DNA of 64,000 nt from Candidatus Obscuribacterales bacterium (GTDB taxonomy: Bacteria; Cyanobacteriota; Vampirovibrionia; Obscuribacterales; Obscuribacteraceae), in NCBI GenBank assembly GCA_019744775.1, contig JAIETZ010000009.1:1-64000 (forward strand), written 5' to 3'. Position 1 is the first letter of the stretch; each line of letters starts with the position of its first letter. This document shows, piece after piece, positions 26,102 through 35,735 of the stretch. The translations under genes were made by a program, and so were the position numbers. The notes under the pieces are model-generated. The model did no database searches. It saw only the letters and a program-made list of their open reading frames with translations, and was not told where the DNA came from.

Positions 26102-27931
26102 GTGGCAGACGGAAATAAGAGCAACGATCGCCCCCTAGACGATCATTCGCCAAAGACAATAGATGCGAATAAGCGATTACTCGAAGAAATTGCAGGACGC
26201 GGTTTTCAATTAGCTCTAATTGGTGAAGGCTTGGTCGCCGGTGGCATAAAGGATGCCGGCAAAGAGTTACGGGTTGACAACCTTTGGAATCTTGGCGGCG
26301 AAGCGGCTGTTTCGGCAGGCGCTGGGAGTGTTCTGGGCGCGGTATTAGTAAGCAAGCAAAATGGTTTGAAATTGGCCATCGGTGCAATTGGCACATTAGG
26401 CGGCATGGCATATACAGCTTGCAAATTCGATCAGTACAGCAAGAACAAAGAATTGTCCAAAGCGCTGGATTCGGTTTATAAAAAGCGTGATTGGAAGACT
26501 TTTGATAAGCAAACAAAAACAGCAGAAAAGATTTTGGGCAAGGAAGGCTTTGATGCCGGATTTGCCGGACTAACAGGATCTGCCGGTCTTGTCGCTGGAA
26601 TGAAATTTGCGCCAGGCTTGACTAAAAAATATGCGCCTGCTGTTGGTGAATATATGTTTGGCAAAGTGCGTGGAGACAAGGTTGCGTCTTTGGCACGACA
26701 GTCGGTTAGTGGTACGCCCTTCAATCGTGATCTCAAAAGCTTTGTGAATAAAGTAAGTCATGGCGATGTTCATGTGGCAAAGGCCGCTGAGCAAACAAAG
26801 ACATTTATCTTTGACAAAGACAATCGCATTTCCAATATCTTCATTCGAAAAGGCGCTAGCGCCGAAGATATTCAAAGGCACGTCATGGTTGGTTCTTTGG
26901 CTGACAAAATTGGTCTCGATAAATCAGCATTTCGCATCGCCATGGAAGGTGCTGAGAAAGCTAACTATCATGCTCCTCGCCCCTATGATTTAGAGCGCGC
27001 AGCCGCTGAAGGAGTTGCTTTTGCTGACTCGCAAGTTGGTCAACTAAGAAAACTACAGGGTGCTCAAAGATACTCGATTGAGGGTAGCGAAGCTTATCTT
27101 CGTAAGACTCAAGGAAATGATTACACGGAATACTTGCGCAAAGCTCTTGGTCCGTGGTCGGGTAAGAAGGATGCTGAAGCAAGAAGTCTAGTTGTTAACG
27201 TTTCTGTGGCAGAGCCGACTGATGTCATAACCCATCGCGTAGCCAGTGAAAACCTAGCCGGTTTGGGTATGCAGCAAAATGAGTTTAACTTGGCTGCAGC
27301 GAAAAACAAGCTTATCCAAGGAATGGACGAAGCGCAAAAGAAAGAAGCCGTTAGAGCTGTTTCTTATTATCTAAAAGGACATCCAATAAGTACAGGTTTG
27401 TCCAATGCAGATAGAAATGCCGGATTGGAAAAACTATCTAGAGAACTCACCCCTCTACAAATTGACCTCATAACCAAGCGCATGGCGGAATTTGATCCGC
27501 AATATTTTCCACATCATTGGTTTGAAGGACAGGTTCTGTCAGCCGTAGATAATCTAGTTTCAAGCGGAATAATGCGAGATGCCACAAAAACCCACAAGCT
27601 TCTCTGCAAACTCGCCGGACAGGTTGGCAAGGCTAATGTCGAAGCAGCCGATTTGCTTATTAACTGTGCTAGAAGTAACGGCATGAGCGAGGAGCAATTG
27701 ATGAAAAAAGGTGTTGCTGAGACAGGCGCCAAAGTACTGAAAGAACTGCTTGATACCAAACAGAACCAGCTCATTGTTGACTTGGCACTTGCCTTGAAAC
27801 ACCTCGAAGCAAGGACTAGTTACAAAGACGTATTTGCTGTAAGAACCATGCGTGATTTGGGTTTCAAGTCGGAAGACATCAACGCTCAATCCATCGCCGA
27901 TCATGTCGGTCGCTTGTTGCGTAAGCCTTAA
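26102..27931 (+). CDS. Unrecognised helical protein with Gly/Ala-rich N-terminal membrane-like segments
   Basis: I do not recognise this protein (about 609 residues). After a polar N-terminus, the first 200 residues hold several Gly/Ala-rich hydrophobic stretches (LALIGEGLVAGG, AAVSAGAGSVLGAVLV, LAIGAIGTLGGMAY, GLTGSAGLVAGM). They could be membrane-inserting or a glycine-zipper assembly. The remainder is alpha-helical, charged and largely repeat-free. The frame opens upstream to 25982, but that lies inside the terminator hairpin. ATGs at 26018 and 26057 have poor ribosome sites, while GTG 26102 has AGAGGA about 7 nt before it, so I choose it without certainty. A TATTAT (26007-26012) could be its own -10 box. 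It overlaps the convergent hydantoinase gene by 4 bp. Confidence 0.62.
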   Translation: MADGNKSNDRPLDDHSPKTIDANKRLLEEIAGRGFQLALIGEGLVAGGIKDAGKELRVDNLWNLGGEAAVSAGAGSVLGAVLVSKQNGLKLAIGAIGTLGGMAYTACKFDQYSKNKELSKALDSVYKKRDWKTFDKQTKTAEKILGKEGFDAGFAGLTGSAGLVAGMKFAPGLTKKYAPAVGEYMFGKVRGDKVASLARQSVSGTPFNRDLKSFVNKVSHGDVHVAKAAEQTKTFIFDKDNRISNIFIRKGASAEDIQRHVMVGSLADKIGLDKSAFRIAMEGAEKANYHAPRPYDLERAAAEGVAFADSQVGQLRKLQGAQRYSIEGSEAYLRKTQGNDYTEYLRKALGPWSGKKDAEARSLVVNVSVAEPTDVITHRVASENLAGLGMQQNEFNLAAAKNKLIQGMDEAQKKEAVRAVSYYLKGHPISTGLSNADRNAGLEKLSRELTPLQIDLITKRMAEFDPQYFPHHWFEGQVLSAVDNLVSSGIMRDATKTHKLLCKLAGQVGKANVEAADLLINCARSNGMSEEQLMKKGVAETGAKVLKELLDTKQNQLIVDLALALKHLEARTSYKDVFAVRTMRDLGFKSEDINAQSIADHVGRLLRKP

Positions 27932-30900
27932 CCCCAGCCGCCTCCGCCTGGTGTTTCGATGGTAAAGACATCGCCTGGTTCGACAGTGGACGATGCTGTT
28001 GCTGCAAAGTCGTCCTTGCAGCCTCTGCTGCGCTCTATGTAATTCTTGCCTGGCAGAGCTTCTTGTCCCCCGTGAATGCCAAACGGAGCTATTCTGCGTC
28101 GGTTTGAAAGAATGGATGCGGTCATTTTTTCTTTAAATCGTAGGCGGCGAATTACACCATTGCCCCCATGAAACTTTCCTTTGCCACCGCTATTTTGCCG
28201 AATGGCGAATGATTCAAGGACTACAGGATAACGATTTTCCAAAACTTCCGGATCTGTTAGTCGCGAATTGGTCATGTGTGTCTGTACGGCATCGGTGCCA
28301 TTGAATGATGGACCAGCCCCGGAGCCGCCGCAAATTGTTTCGTAGTACTGGTAATTATCGTTGCCGAAGGTGAAGTTGTTCATGGTGCCTTGCGAGGCGG
28401 CCAAAACCCCCATAGCGGCATACAGACAATCAACAATTGCCTGTGACGTTTCCACATTGCCTGCTACGATAGCTGCTGGATATTTAGGGCTTAGAAGTGA
28501 ACATTCTGGGATTACCAGTGTTAAAGGTTTCAGGCATCCTTCGTTGAGGGGAATATCATCGTTAACGAGTGTGCGGAAAACATAGAGGACAGCCGCTTTT
28601 GTGATTGCCGCCGGTGCGTTGAAGTTAGTTGCCTGTTGAGCGGATGTGCCGGTGAAATCAATTTTTGCTGAGCGGTTTTTTTGATCTATCGAGAGCTTAA
28701 CAGTTATCTGGCTGCCATCATCAAGCGAAGTGGTAAAGCTTCCGTCTTTTAGATTGCTTATCGCGCGTCGTACGGATTCTTCGGCGTTTTCTTGGACGTA
28801 ATGCATGTAGTCAATTACGGTTTGTTGCCCATAACGCGCAATTAGCTGTTCTAATTCGCGTAAGCCTTTTTCGTTTGCTGCGATTTGCGCCTGGATATCG
28901 GCAATATTTTGAGCTGGGTTGCGCGCTGGATATTTTCCTTTGGTTAATAGCGAACGAAACTCGTGTTCGTGGAATGTGCCGTCACTGACCAGTAGGAAGT
29001 TATCTATTAGTACGCCTTCCTCTTCAATTGTTTTGCTTGACGGCGGCATTGAGCCCGGAGTTATGCCTCCAATGTCGGCGTGATGGGCTCGCGATGCTAC
29101 AAAGAAAACAGGCTTGTTTGCTGAAGTGGTAAATACGGGAGTTACAACGGTGATGTCCGGTAGGTGGGTGCCACCGTTGTAGGGATTGTTTAGCGCGTAG
29201 ATATTTCTTGGTTTAATCGAGTCTTTGTTGGTTTCAATAACGCTACGGATACTGTCTCCCATTGAGCCCAGATGCACCGGGATATGTGGCGCATTTGCTA
29301 TGAGATTTCCCTCGCTGTCAAAAATCGCGCAAGAGAAGTCGAGACGTTCTTTGATGTTAACTGAATGACTGGTGCTTTGCAGTGTGACGCCCATATTTTC
29401 AGCTATGGACATGAATAGGTTATTGAACAATTCCAATTTAATTGGATCTACCTTTTTGGAAGAATCGTCAATAGCCATTTGTTGCTGTTGATTTGCGATG
29501 GCAGTCAATACAAGGTGACCTTCCGGATTTGTGGTTGCTTGCCAGCCGGGCTCGACGATGTTTGTGCCGGTATCTTCAACTATGATTGCCGGGCCGATTA
29601 TGCTTTGCTTTGCCTGTAGTCGATTTCGCTCGTAAACAGGGGCTGAATGCCATGCATTGCCGGAGAAAAACTTGGTTGTGCTGATTTGTTGCGCGGGGGT
29701 GATTGTTGATTCACTCTTGGTTGCTGGTTGTTTCATTTTGCCTGTCGCATCGACAGCAATTGACTCAACTATTAATTGCTTGCCTAGCAACGCGAAGCCA
29801 AAAAGCCGCTGATGTTTTTCGGTGAAACTCTTCGCCATCTCTTCCTGGACGGCAAAATCAATCTCTATCGTGCTGTCAGAGCCCTGATAGCGCATCTGTA
29901 CTGTGCGTTTTACATCTATTGATTCAACAGGAATAGCTTGTGTTTCCAGGCCTCCCCTTGCCTCATTAATCAGTCTTGCAAAATAATTTTCAACTGTTTG
30001 CAGATTTTCCTTTGATAGAGGAAGCTCAACTGTTTGTTGTCTAATGACACTCATATCCGCAAGTCCAATACCGTAGGCGGAAAGGACTCCTGCGTAGTTG
30101 TGAATAAATACCGTCTTTATTCCTAGAGACTGGGCAATGAGACAAGCATGCTGCCCACCTGCACCACCGAAACAACAAAGGGCATATTCGCTAACATCAT
30201 GCCCGCGCTCAATGGATATCTTTTTAATTGCGTTGGACATCTTCTGTACAGCAATGGTGAGGAAGCCCTCCGCTATTTGTTCAAGTGGCGAATCAATTCC
30301 GAGTTCGGCGAATTTTGTTTGCACGACAGCTTTGTCTAAAGGCTCGTTGCCCGTGCCGAATATGTGCGGGAAATGATCAGGTTGTATCTTGCCCAAAAGG
30401 ACATTACAGTCTGTGACGGTCAACGGACCGCCCTTGCGATAACAAGCTGGGCCTGGATTAGCGCCGGCAGATTGTGGACCAACGCGATATCGTTGTCCGT
30501 CAAAGCTAAGAATGGATCCACCACCGGCAGCCACCGTGTGTATGGCAAGCATTGGTACACGAATTCGTGTTCCGGCAATTTCTGTTTCTTGAGTTCGTTC
30601 AAGCGATCCATCAAAGTGAGATACGTCTGTTGATGTGCCGCCCATATCGAAAGCGATGATTTTATCGAAGCCGGCCTTTTGACTTGTCTTGACTGCTCCA
30701 ACAATTCCGCCAGCCGGCCCGGATAACAGACTATCTTTGCCACGGAAGGATTTCCCCTCTACAAGTCCGCCGTTTGATTGCATAAAGACAAGCTTGCACT
30801 CCGGAAGATCTTTAGTCAGTTCGTCAACATACCGGCCTAATACGGGAGACAAATAGGCGTCGGCAACGGTGGTGTCTCCTCGGGAAACAAATTTGATGAG

Positions 30901-31470
30901 CGGACTTACTTCATTGGAGACAGAAATGTTGGTGAAACCAATTTGCTTTGCCAGTTGTTTCAGCTTGTCTTCATGCGCTGGATATCGATAGCCATGCATT
31001 AAGACAATGGCGCATGAGCGAAATCCGTCCGCGTATGCTTGTTGCAAATCTTGAAAGGCAATGTCTGGATTGAGCGACACAAGTATTTCGCCATCGGCAC
31101 CAACTCTTTCGCTGACCTCAATTACACGCGAATAAAGCACATCGGGCATGACGATATGGCGAGCAAATATATTCGGGCGGTTCTGATAACCTATGCGCAG
31201 AGCGTCGGCGAATCCTTTTGTCGTGACAAATACGGTCTTTTCACCTTTACGCTCAAGTAAGGCGTTGGTGGCAATTGTCGTTCCGACCTTAACCATGGAT
31301 ACTTTGTCTTGTCCGCTTAGTTGCTGGACGGCAGCAACTGTTGCATCTCTGTAATGATCCGGATTGTCGCTAAGCAATTTGCGGACGTGCACAGCCCCGT
31401 CTGGCGCCACTGCCACGACATCGGTGAATGTGCCACCACGATCAACGAAGAATTGCCAGCCGCCTGACAT
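27928..31470 (-). CDS. Fused 5-oxoprolinase/hydantoinase (HyuA-HyuB)
   Basis: The 1180-residue protein fuses the two halves of ATP-dependent 5-oxoprolinase/hydantoinase-type enzymes. The HyuA half (about 1-520) shows [25 protein letters not shown] and [14 protein letters not shown], the actin-fold ATP-binding elements. The HyuB half (from about 670) starts [20 protein letters not shown] and carries [28 protein letters not shown] and [29 protein letters not shown]-type blocks. One-chain forms are typical of 5-oxoprolinase (ring opening of 5-oxoproline to glutamate), which is my preferred reading. Hydantoin or other lactams cannot be excluded. The ATG at 31470 is used rather than TTG 31473. It is a single cytosolic gene. 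Confidence 0.9.
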   Translation of the reverse strand: MSGGWQFFVDRGGTFTDVVAVAPDGAVHVRKLLSDNPDHYRDATVAAVQQLSGQDKVSMVKVGTTIATNALLERKGEKTVFVTTKGFADALRIGYQNRPNIFARHIVMPDVLYSRVIEVSERVGADGEILVSLNPDIAFQDLQQAYADGFRSCAIVLMHGYRYPAHEDKLKQLAKQIGFTNISVSNEVSPLIKFVSRGDTTVADAYLSPVLGRYVDELTKDLPECKLVFMQSNGGLVEGKSFRGKDSLLSGPAGGIVGAVKTSQKAGFDKIIAFDMGGTSTDVSHFDGSLERTQETEIAGTRIRVPMLAIHTVAAGGGSILSFDGQRYRVGPQSAGANPGPACYRKGGPLTVTDCNVLLGKIQPDHFPHIFGTGNEPLDKAVVQTKFAELGIDSPLEQIAEGFLTIAVQKMSNAIKKISIERGHDVSEYALCCFGGAGGQHACLIAQSLGIKTVFIHNYAGVLSAYGIGLADMSVIRQQTVELPLSKENLQTVENYFARLINEARGGLETQAIPVESIDVKRTVQMRYQGSDSTIEIDFAVQEEMAKSFTEKHQRLFGFALLGKQLIVESIAVDATGKMKQPATKSESTITPAQQISTTKFFSGNAWHSAPVYERNRLQAKQSIIGPAIIVEDTGTNIVEPGWQATTNPEGHLVLTAIANQQQQMAIDDSSKKVDPIKLELFNNLFMSIAENMGVTLQSTSHSVNIKERLDFSCAIFDSEGNLIANAPHIPVHLGSMGDSIRSVIETNKDSIKPRNIYALNNPYNGGTHLPDITVVTPVFTTSANKPVFFVASRAHHADIGGITPGSMPPSSKTIEEEGVLIDNFLLVSDGTFHEHEFRSLLTKGKYPARNPAQNIADIQAQIAANEKGLRELEQLIARYGQQTVIDYMHYVQENAEESVRRAISNLKDGSFTTSLDDGSQITVKLSIDQKNRSAKIDFTGTSAQQATNFNAPAAITKAAVLYVFRTLVNDDIPLNEGCLKPLTLVIPECSLLSPKYPAAIVAGNVETSQAIVDCLYAAMGVLAASQGTMNNFTFGNDNYQYYETICGGSGAGPSFNGTDAVQTHMTNSRLTDPEVLENRYPVVLESFAIRQNSGGKGKFHGGNGVIRRLRFKEKMTASILSNRRRIAPFGIHGGQEALPGKNYIERSRGCKDDFAATASSTVEPGDVFTIETPGGGGWG

Positions 31471-31549
31471 CAAAATGAGCTACCAATAAGGTTTCTAAGT
31501 ATATAGACTATTGACTTGTACATGATAGGTCACTTGAGGCAACTGGTGC

Positions 31550-32545
31550 ATGATAAGTAACTCGCTTCGCGAAATGATTTGGATATCAAGAAGATTTGCC
31601 TCTGCGCCGAAAGTATTTGCATTGATGTCGTCAGTGTCATTAAGTATCGGTAGTACCATCGCTTATTCCGAATTTGCTTATGCCGAAGTTCAGCGCAAAG
31701 AAAATTTGATTTCTTCCAGTGACATACCAAGGCAAGTTCAAAAAAATACCAAAAAACACTTGTTCTGGCACAAACGAAAAATTGCCCAAGCTGAAGTTGA
31801 TACCAGTTCAAACGATGCCACTAGTCCGGTCAATTTTTTAAACGATAGCAACGTAAAACCAACCAAAAAGAGAAATGTACTATTGGCAACATTTTACAAG
31901 CCTGTCGAGCGCTTGAAAGGGCCGCTATTGGAATTGAAAGATCCTATAAGAGATCTTCACGCACCCTTAAAACAAATGTCTGTCGACATGACCGAGTTAG
32001 AACATGATGTGGCTTCCTTGCGCGACCCAATTGTCGGATTGCAGTTGCACGTCGATAAACTACAAAGACCAATTGTTGATTTACAAGCACCAATTGCTAA
32101 TTTGGATGTGGAGATTAAGAACCTCGTTGGACCAATGGCTGGCGTGAATTCAGAGTTAGCTTCTCTACAATCATCGTTAGCCGGTGTAAAGGCATCGACA
32201 GCCAGTCTTAACCAGCCCCTAACGGTGCTTTCGACGAAGGCTGGAATTATTGCCCAGCCGATAGACAAGTTGCACGCCAACGTCAAAGGATTAGAGGGTG
32301 GCGTTAACCAGCTTTACGACAAAGTTGCCAATTTGAACAACGGTGTCACTTCCCTTTCAACTCCGGTTACCAATCTGGCCGGACAGGTCGATTTGCTTCA
32401 ATCTGAAGTAAGAGGATTGAAGCGCGAAATTCACGGTATCAAAGGAGCGCTCATCGCCTTAGCAATCAGTGTTCCGGTGGCTATTTTACTGGGTGCAATT
32501 TTGGGCGCGATCGTACACCTAGTATCTAAGAATGGACGCAAGTGA
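31550..32545 (+). CDS. Membrane-anchored repeat coiled-coil protein, unknown function
   Basis: The 331-residue protein is not a family I recognise. An N-terminal hydrophobic stretch (residues about 20-45, ending SEFAYAE) looks like a signal sequence. A Lys/Asn/Ser-rich region follows. From about residue 120 to 290 the chain is a continuous heptad-like repeat with the pattern P-I/L-x-x-L-x-x repeated (PIVGLQLHVDKLQRPIVDL and so on). A C-terminal transmembrane helix (about 300-323, ALIALAISVPVAILLGAILGAIV) precedes a short basic tail. Regular prolines at heptad starts are unusual for a coiled coil and suggest a kinked rod or beta-like fibre. Its stop overlaps the next gene's GTG by 4 bp, so the two are likely partners at the envelope. 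Confidence 0.78.
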   Translation: MISNSLREMIWISRRFASAPKVFALMSSVSLSIGSTIAYSEFAYAEVQRKENLISSSDIPRQVQKNTKKHLFWHKRKIAQAEVDTSSNDATSPVNFLNDSNVKPTKKRNVLLATFYKPVERLKGPLLELKDPIRDLHAPLKQMSVDMTELEHDVASLRDPIVGLQLHVDKLQRPIVDLQAPIANLDVEIKNLVGPMAGVNSELASLQSSLAGVKASTASLNQPLTVLSTKAGIIAQPIDKLHANVKGLEGGVNQLYDKVANLNNGVTSLSTPVTNLAGQVDLLQSEVRGLKREIHGIKGALIALAISVPVAILLGAILGAIVHLVSKNGRK

Positions 32546-33309
32546 AAATTCGTAACGCTGTTATTTGTTTCGCTGTGCTTGTTTACACGGCGTCTTTTGG
32601 TTGGTCCTCATCAGCTAAAGTGCTGGAAGGAATATCCGACCACAGTTCCGGATTGCCGCCTCTGGATGCACAATACCGTCCCGGAGCCAGGTTTGATGAC
32701 GTTGCACCGGCTAAAGTTCAGCCGCTTAACAAGTGGTATCACATTCCCGATTGGTTGGCGGGTGTTTGGCAAAGCAAACAACATTCGTTGATTTACCAAT
32801 TTAACTACAAGACAAAAAAAGAGTGGGAAGCAAAAAACAGATTTTCTTACTACCTTGCCGAAGAAAGATTCGGCAAACAAAAGGACAGTCAAGGCGGCAT
32901 TTGGGATTTGCCGTTGACTCCGCTGATAAACAAGGCCCTGAGCAAGGATTTTGTTAGCTACCACCACATAACCAACATCGAATACCTCTACGTGGGCGAC
33001 GATGGCATGGTGATGCGTGTCAGATCAGTCGTCACTCTTGTTAGTCGGGCTGGTTCGGAGATAGTCTCTGCCTATCAACAAGAAAGCATTTCAACCAGAC
33101 TGCCGGCTGGTGAAAACCTCATGCGCGTGAGGGATTCCATTAAGGTTTATGACATTGAAGGTCATCCTCTAAGGCGCAGCAAGGTGGAAGCAATAGCCAC
33201 GCGAGTTGGTCCTTTCGAACCGCTCAATGAGCGCAATGGGCTTGATTTAAAGGCAATGTTCTTCGATTTTTTAAAGAGCGAGAAAAAGGATTCTCTCATC
33301 CCGCTTTGA
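32542..33309 (+). CDS. Secreted protein of unknown function
   Basis: The 255-residue product starts with a signal peptide (MKIRNAVICFAVLVYTASFG, cleavage about residue 25). The mature part is about 230 residues with many aromatic residues (WYHIPDWLAGVWQSKQ) and alternating strand-like segments. This is reminiscent of lipocalin-like beta barrels that open with a G-x-W motif, but I cannot confirm that. The GTG start sits in a GTGA overlap with the preceding membrane-anchored rod protein, so co-translation and a shared envelope role are inferred. It is followed by a 17-bp perfect inverted repeat at 33314 that probably ends transcription. Confidence 0.75.
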   Translation: MKIRNAVICFAVLVYTASFGWSSSAKVLEGISDHSSGLPPLDAQYRPGARFDDVAPAKVQPLNKWYHIPDWLAGVWQSKQHSLIYQFNYKTKKEWEAKNRFSYYLAEERFGKQKDSQGGIWDLPLTPLINKALSKDFVSYHHITNIEYLYVGDDGMVMRVRSVVTLVSRAGSEIVSAYQQESISTRLPAGENLMRVRDSIKVYDIEGHPLRRSKVEAIATRVGPFEPLNERNGLDLKAMFFDFLKSEKKDSLIPL

Positions 33310-33313
33310 CGTA

Positions 33314-33350
33314 ATTTAATACGGGCGCATTGCATGCGCCCGTATTAAAT
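33314..33350. repeat. Palindromic repeat, copy 2, long hairpin and likely terminator
   Basis: ATTTAATACGGGCGCAT (33314-33330) and its exact reverse complement (33334-33350) flank TGC. The central GGGCGCAT-TGC-ATGCGCCC is shared with 7455-7473 and, inverted, with 43664-43682. It begins 5 nt after the stop of the preceding gene. The perfect 17-bp stem would form a stable RNA hairpin, and as the AT flanks include TATTAAAT it could act as a terminator in either direction. Confidence 0.85.
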
Positions 33351-33441
33351 GGCGAACTAGTGGTTCCACCATTGCCGATTAGAGGCGGGCAGATTAAATT
33401 ATGAGCGTCTGAAAAGCTACATCAGATGCGGGTTTTAATCC

Positions 33442-34830
33442 ATGTCAAATCAAGTTCCGTTGGAAAATGTGCCGGCAACGCAGGAAGTTTCTGCAAAAGA
33501 CGCCGGCTCTGCCGATTTAGCAGAGTATCGCGCTCCCGGACTTCTAGCGCATGCTAAAGACGGTTGTGGTTGCCACGGCGCCAAAACCAAGACTCAAGGC
33601 GATACCGGCTCTGCCAAAGATAATCTGGAGAAGAAGTCGGTGAATTCTGCCGGTCTGCAGAGCGAAGTCTGTCAGGGTGAAGTGGTGGTGCCTGTTTTTT
33701 TTACTACCGAACGTAAGCCTGTTTTGGACAAACAAGGACGAGTTACCGGGTTTGCAGACGAGCCTAACTATGTGGAAAAAGACGGCTCCGTAGAAGTTGA
33801 AGTGACCCGCGGCAAAATATACAAGCGCTTCAAGGTTGATAGAGGTTGCCGGGCGACCAGGGGCGAAGTCGAAAGTATCGGCTGGAGAACAGGCCCACAA
33901 TGCATGGGTATGAAAACAGACGAAATTCAGACGTTAAGCGAAGAGAAGTACTTCGCTGAATTGAACGCGTCGCTGGCCAATGGCTACACCGACAAAATTG
34001 ATCTTTTCGCGCCTGGATACAGCATTAGATTTACAGGTGGTGTTGGACAGGCTTCAGAGATCGAAGTCGGCGAATTGAAATCAAGGAAGCGTGGCGATTT
34101 TAACACCGATATCGAACAGGCTTGTGACGTAGCTGGACACGGCGCTCATCCGGTGGAATTGTTTTCCTGGGCATCCAATGGACACATGCTTGGGTATCCT
34201 GCCGATGATCGCAATGTGAAGTACAGTCTATTTGGTACCTGGCGCAACGAGCTTCAACTACGTGGTGAAAAAATCCTCGGCGGGCCGAAATCCATGAACG
34301 TAATTGTTCACAGTAAATTTGCCGAGCCGGAAATCGAGTCCATGTGGATTCGCGGAATGTTGAATAGCTGTCAGACAAAGCCGCAGGAAAAGTTCAATAA
34401 GATTGTTCTTTGTGCCTCCGACTATGGTTTGCGCACATTCGCTCTCATGGCTGACAAAGTTGCTGAAAATACAGACGAGCTTTCAGCTGCTGTTAATCCC
34501 AATGACAAAGCTCTATGGCTGTCTAAGCTGGCCCATGGTGGTGAACTCCCCTTGGGAATGGCTTCACCGGCAGACGTAATGAAATACCATAAGCAACTAC
34601 AGCATGTTCGCTTTATAAATTACGGGTCGGCAATTCAGCCGCCGAAAGGATATGATCCCAGGCGCTGGGCAGCTTATTATGTAAGCCATTTTCCGCCGGG
34701 AGCTGTCATTGCCAAGATTACAAATAATCGTGAAAATGACATGTCCGACGGCATGTGCATGAAGGAAGTGCCCGGCACAAATCATTTGTATTATGAGTTA
34801 ACCACTGATTGCTCTCTGCAAAAGAAGTAA
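33442..34830 (+). CDS. DUF900-like alpha/beta hydrolase, divergent and probably inactive
   Basis: The 462-residue protein opens with a polar, Cys-containing segment (DGCGCHGAK near residue 40). From about residue 85 it aligns by eye with the DUF900 alpha/beta-hydrolase family: VPVFFTTERKP at the domain start, VELFSWASNGHMLGYPAD where the family has a FSWPS...LGY block, and MNVIVHSKFAEPE where the nucleophile elbow is expected. The elbow usually reads HSMG. Here the Ser remains but the following Gly is lost, and the oxyanion HGF/HGY position reads APGY. Both changes suggest loss or alteration of catalysis. No signal peptide is seen. Upstream is the palindromic repeat; downstream an SDR gene 35 bp away may be co-transcribed. 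Confidence 0.66.
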   Translation: MSNQVPLENVPATQEVSAKDAGSADLAEYRAPGLLAHAKDGCGCHGAKTKTQGDTGSAKDNLEKKSVNSAGLQSEVCQGEVVVPVFFTTERKPVLDKQGRVTGFADEPNYVEKDGSVEVEVTRGKIYKRFKVDRGCRATRGEVESIGWRTGPQCMGMKTDEIQTLSEEKYFAELNASLANGYTDKIDLFAPGYSIRFTGGVGQASEIEVGELKSRKRGDFNTDIEQACDVAGHGAHPVELFSWASNGHMLGYPADDRNVKYSLFGTWRNELQLRGEKILGGPKSMNVIVHSKFAEPEIESMWIRGMLNSCQTKPQEKFNKIVLCASDYGLRTFALMADKVAENTDELSAAVNPNDKALWLSKLAHGGELPLGMASPADVMKYHKQLQHVRFINYGSAIQPPKGYDPRRWAAYYVSHFPPGAVIAKITNNRENDMSDGMCMKEVPGTNHLYYELTTDCSLQKK

Positions 34831-34865
34831 TAGAATAAATACAACTGATTTGAAAGGGAATGCAA

Positions 34866-35582
34866 ATGAAGCGCCTAGCTGTAGTAACCGGTGGCAATCG
34901 CGGGTTAGGCTTTGAAGCTTGCCGTCAACTGGCGAAAAAAGGCATCGATGTAATCCTTACAAGTAGGGACGCCAAGAAAGGACAAGCCGCCGCCGACGAA
35001 TTAAAGTCTGCCGGTTTGCCGGTGACGTTTCATCAATTGGATGTTAATTCTGAAGAGAGTATTTCAGCCCTGAAAAACTTCATTGAGAAGGAGCATGGCA
35101 AGCTGGATATTCTTGTGAACAATGCCGGTGTCATGATTGATCGCAAGAACAACGGTGATGAATACCCATCTGTTTTAAAGGCAGAATTAGAAACTTTCAG
35201 ACAGACCATGGAGAGCAATGTCTTTGGTGTGCTCAGGCTTTGTCAGGTATTCATTCCGCTCATGAAAAAGAACAATTACGGACGCATAGTCAACGTCTCG
35301 TCGGGAATGGGGCAGCTGTCTTACATGAGTGGTGGTTGGCCGGCTTATCGGGTTTCCAAAACAGCACTCAATAGCTTGACCGCCATTCTTGCCTATGAGG
35401 TTAAGGACACCAATATTTTGATCAACTCTGTGTGCCCAGGTTGGGTGAAAACAGAAATGGGCGGACCAAATGCCACGCGCAATGTCGAAGAGGGTGTGGA
35501 CACAATGGTATATTTGGCCACATTGCCAGATAACGGACCGAGGGGCAAATTGCTCAGAGATCGTCAGATAATTGCTTGGTAG
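34866..35582 (+). CDS. Short-chain dehydrogenase/reductase
   Basis: A classical SDR of 238 residues: cofactor loop TGGNRGLG (8-15), NNAG in DILVNNAGVM (about 85-88), Ser145/146 in NVSSGMG, and the catalytic Tyr161-x-x-x-Lys165 (YRVSK). The loop GNRGLG and Arg at the end of strand 2 (TSRDAKK) suggest NADP(H) preference, as in carbonyl-reductase-like enzymes. The substrate is unknown. An ATG at 34860 is in frame, but AAAGGG ends directly before it, so the ATG at 34866 with 7 nt spacing is the better start. Only 35 bp separates it from the DUF900-like gene, so they may be co-transcribed. Confidence 0.92.
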   Translation: MKRLAVVTGGNRGLGFEACRQLAKKGIDVILTSRDAKKGQAAADELKSAGLPVTFHQLDVNSEESISALKNFIEKEHGKLDILVNNAGVMIDRKNNGDEYPSVLKAELETFRQTMESNVFGVLRLCQVFIPLMKKNNYGRIVNVSSGMGQLSYMSGGWPAYRVSKTALNSLTAILAYEVKDTNILINSVCPGWVKTEMGGPNATRNVEEGVDTMVYLATLPDNGPRGKLLRDRQIIAW

Positions 35583-35735
35583 TCAAGGGGTGGTCCCCAA
35601 GCCATCTTCAAACGGGCGCCTGCTTTCGGGAGCCCGGTAGACACATATCTTAAAATTCCACTTTGAAACCCGGTTTTGTATAGCTGAATAGGGTATTCAA
35701 GAGATAGGTTCGACTATCTTTGAGAGGACCGGGAA

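Noticed and set aside
35609-35634. GC-rich hairpin (CGGGC...GCCCG) after the SDR gene
   Set aside because: Imperfect stem without a T-run; not convincing as terminator and not part of the palindromic repeat family.
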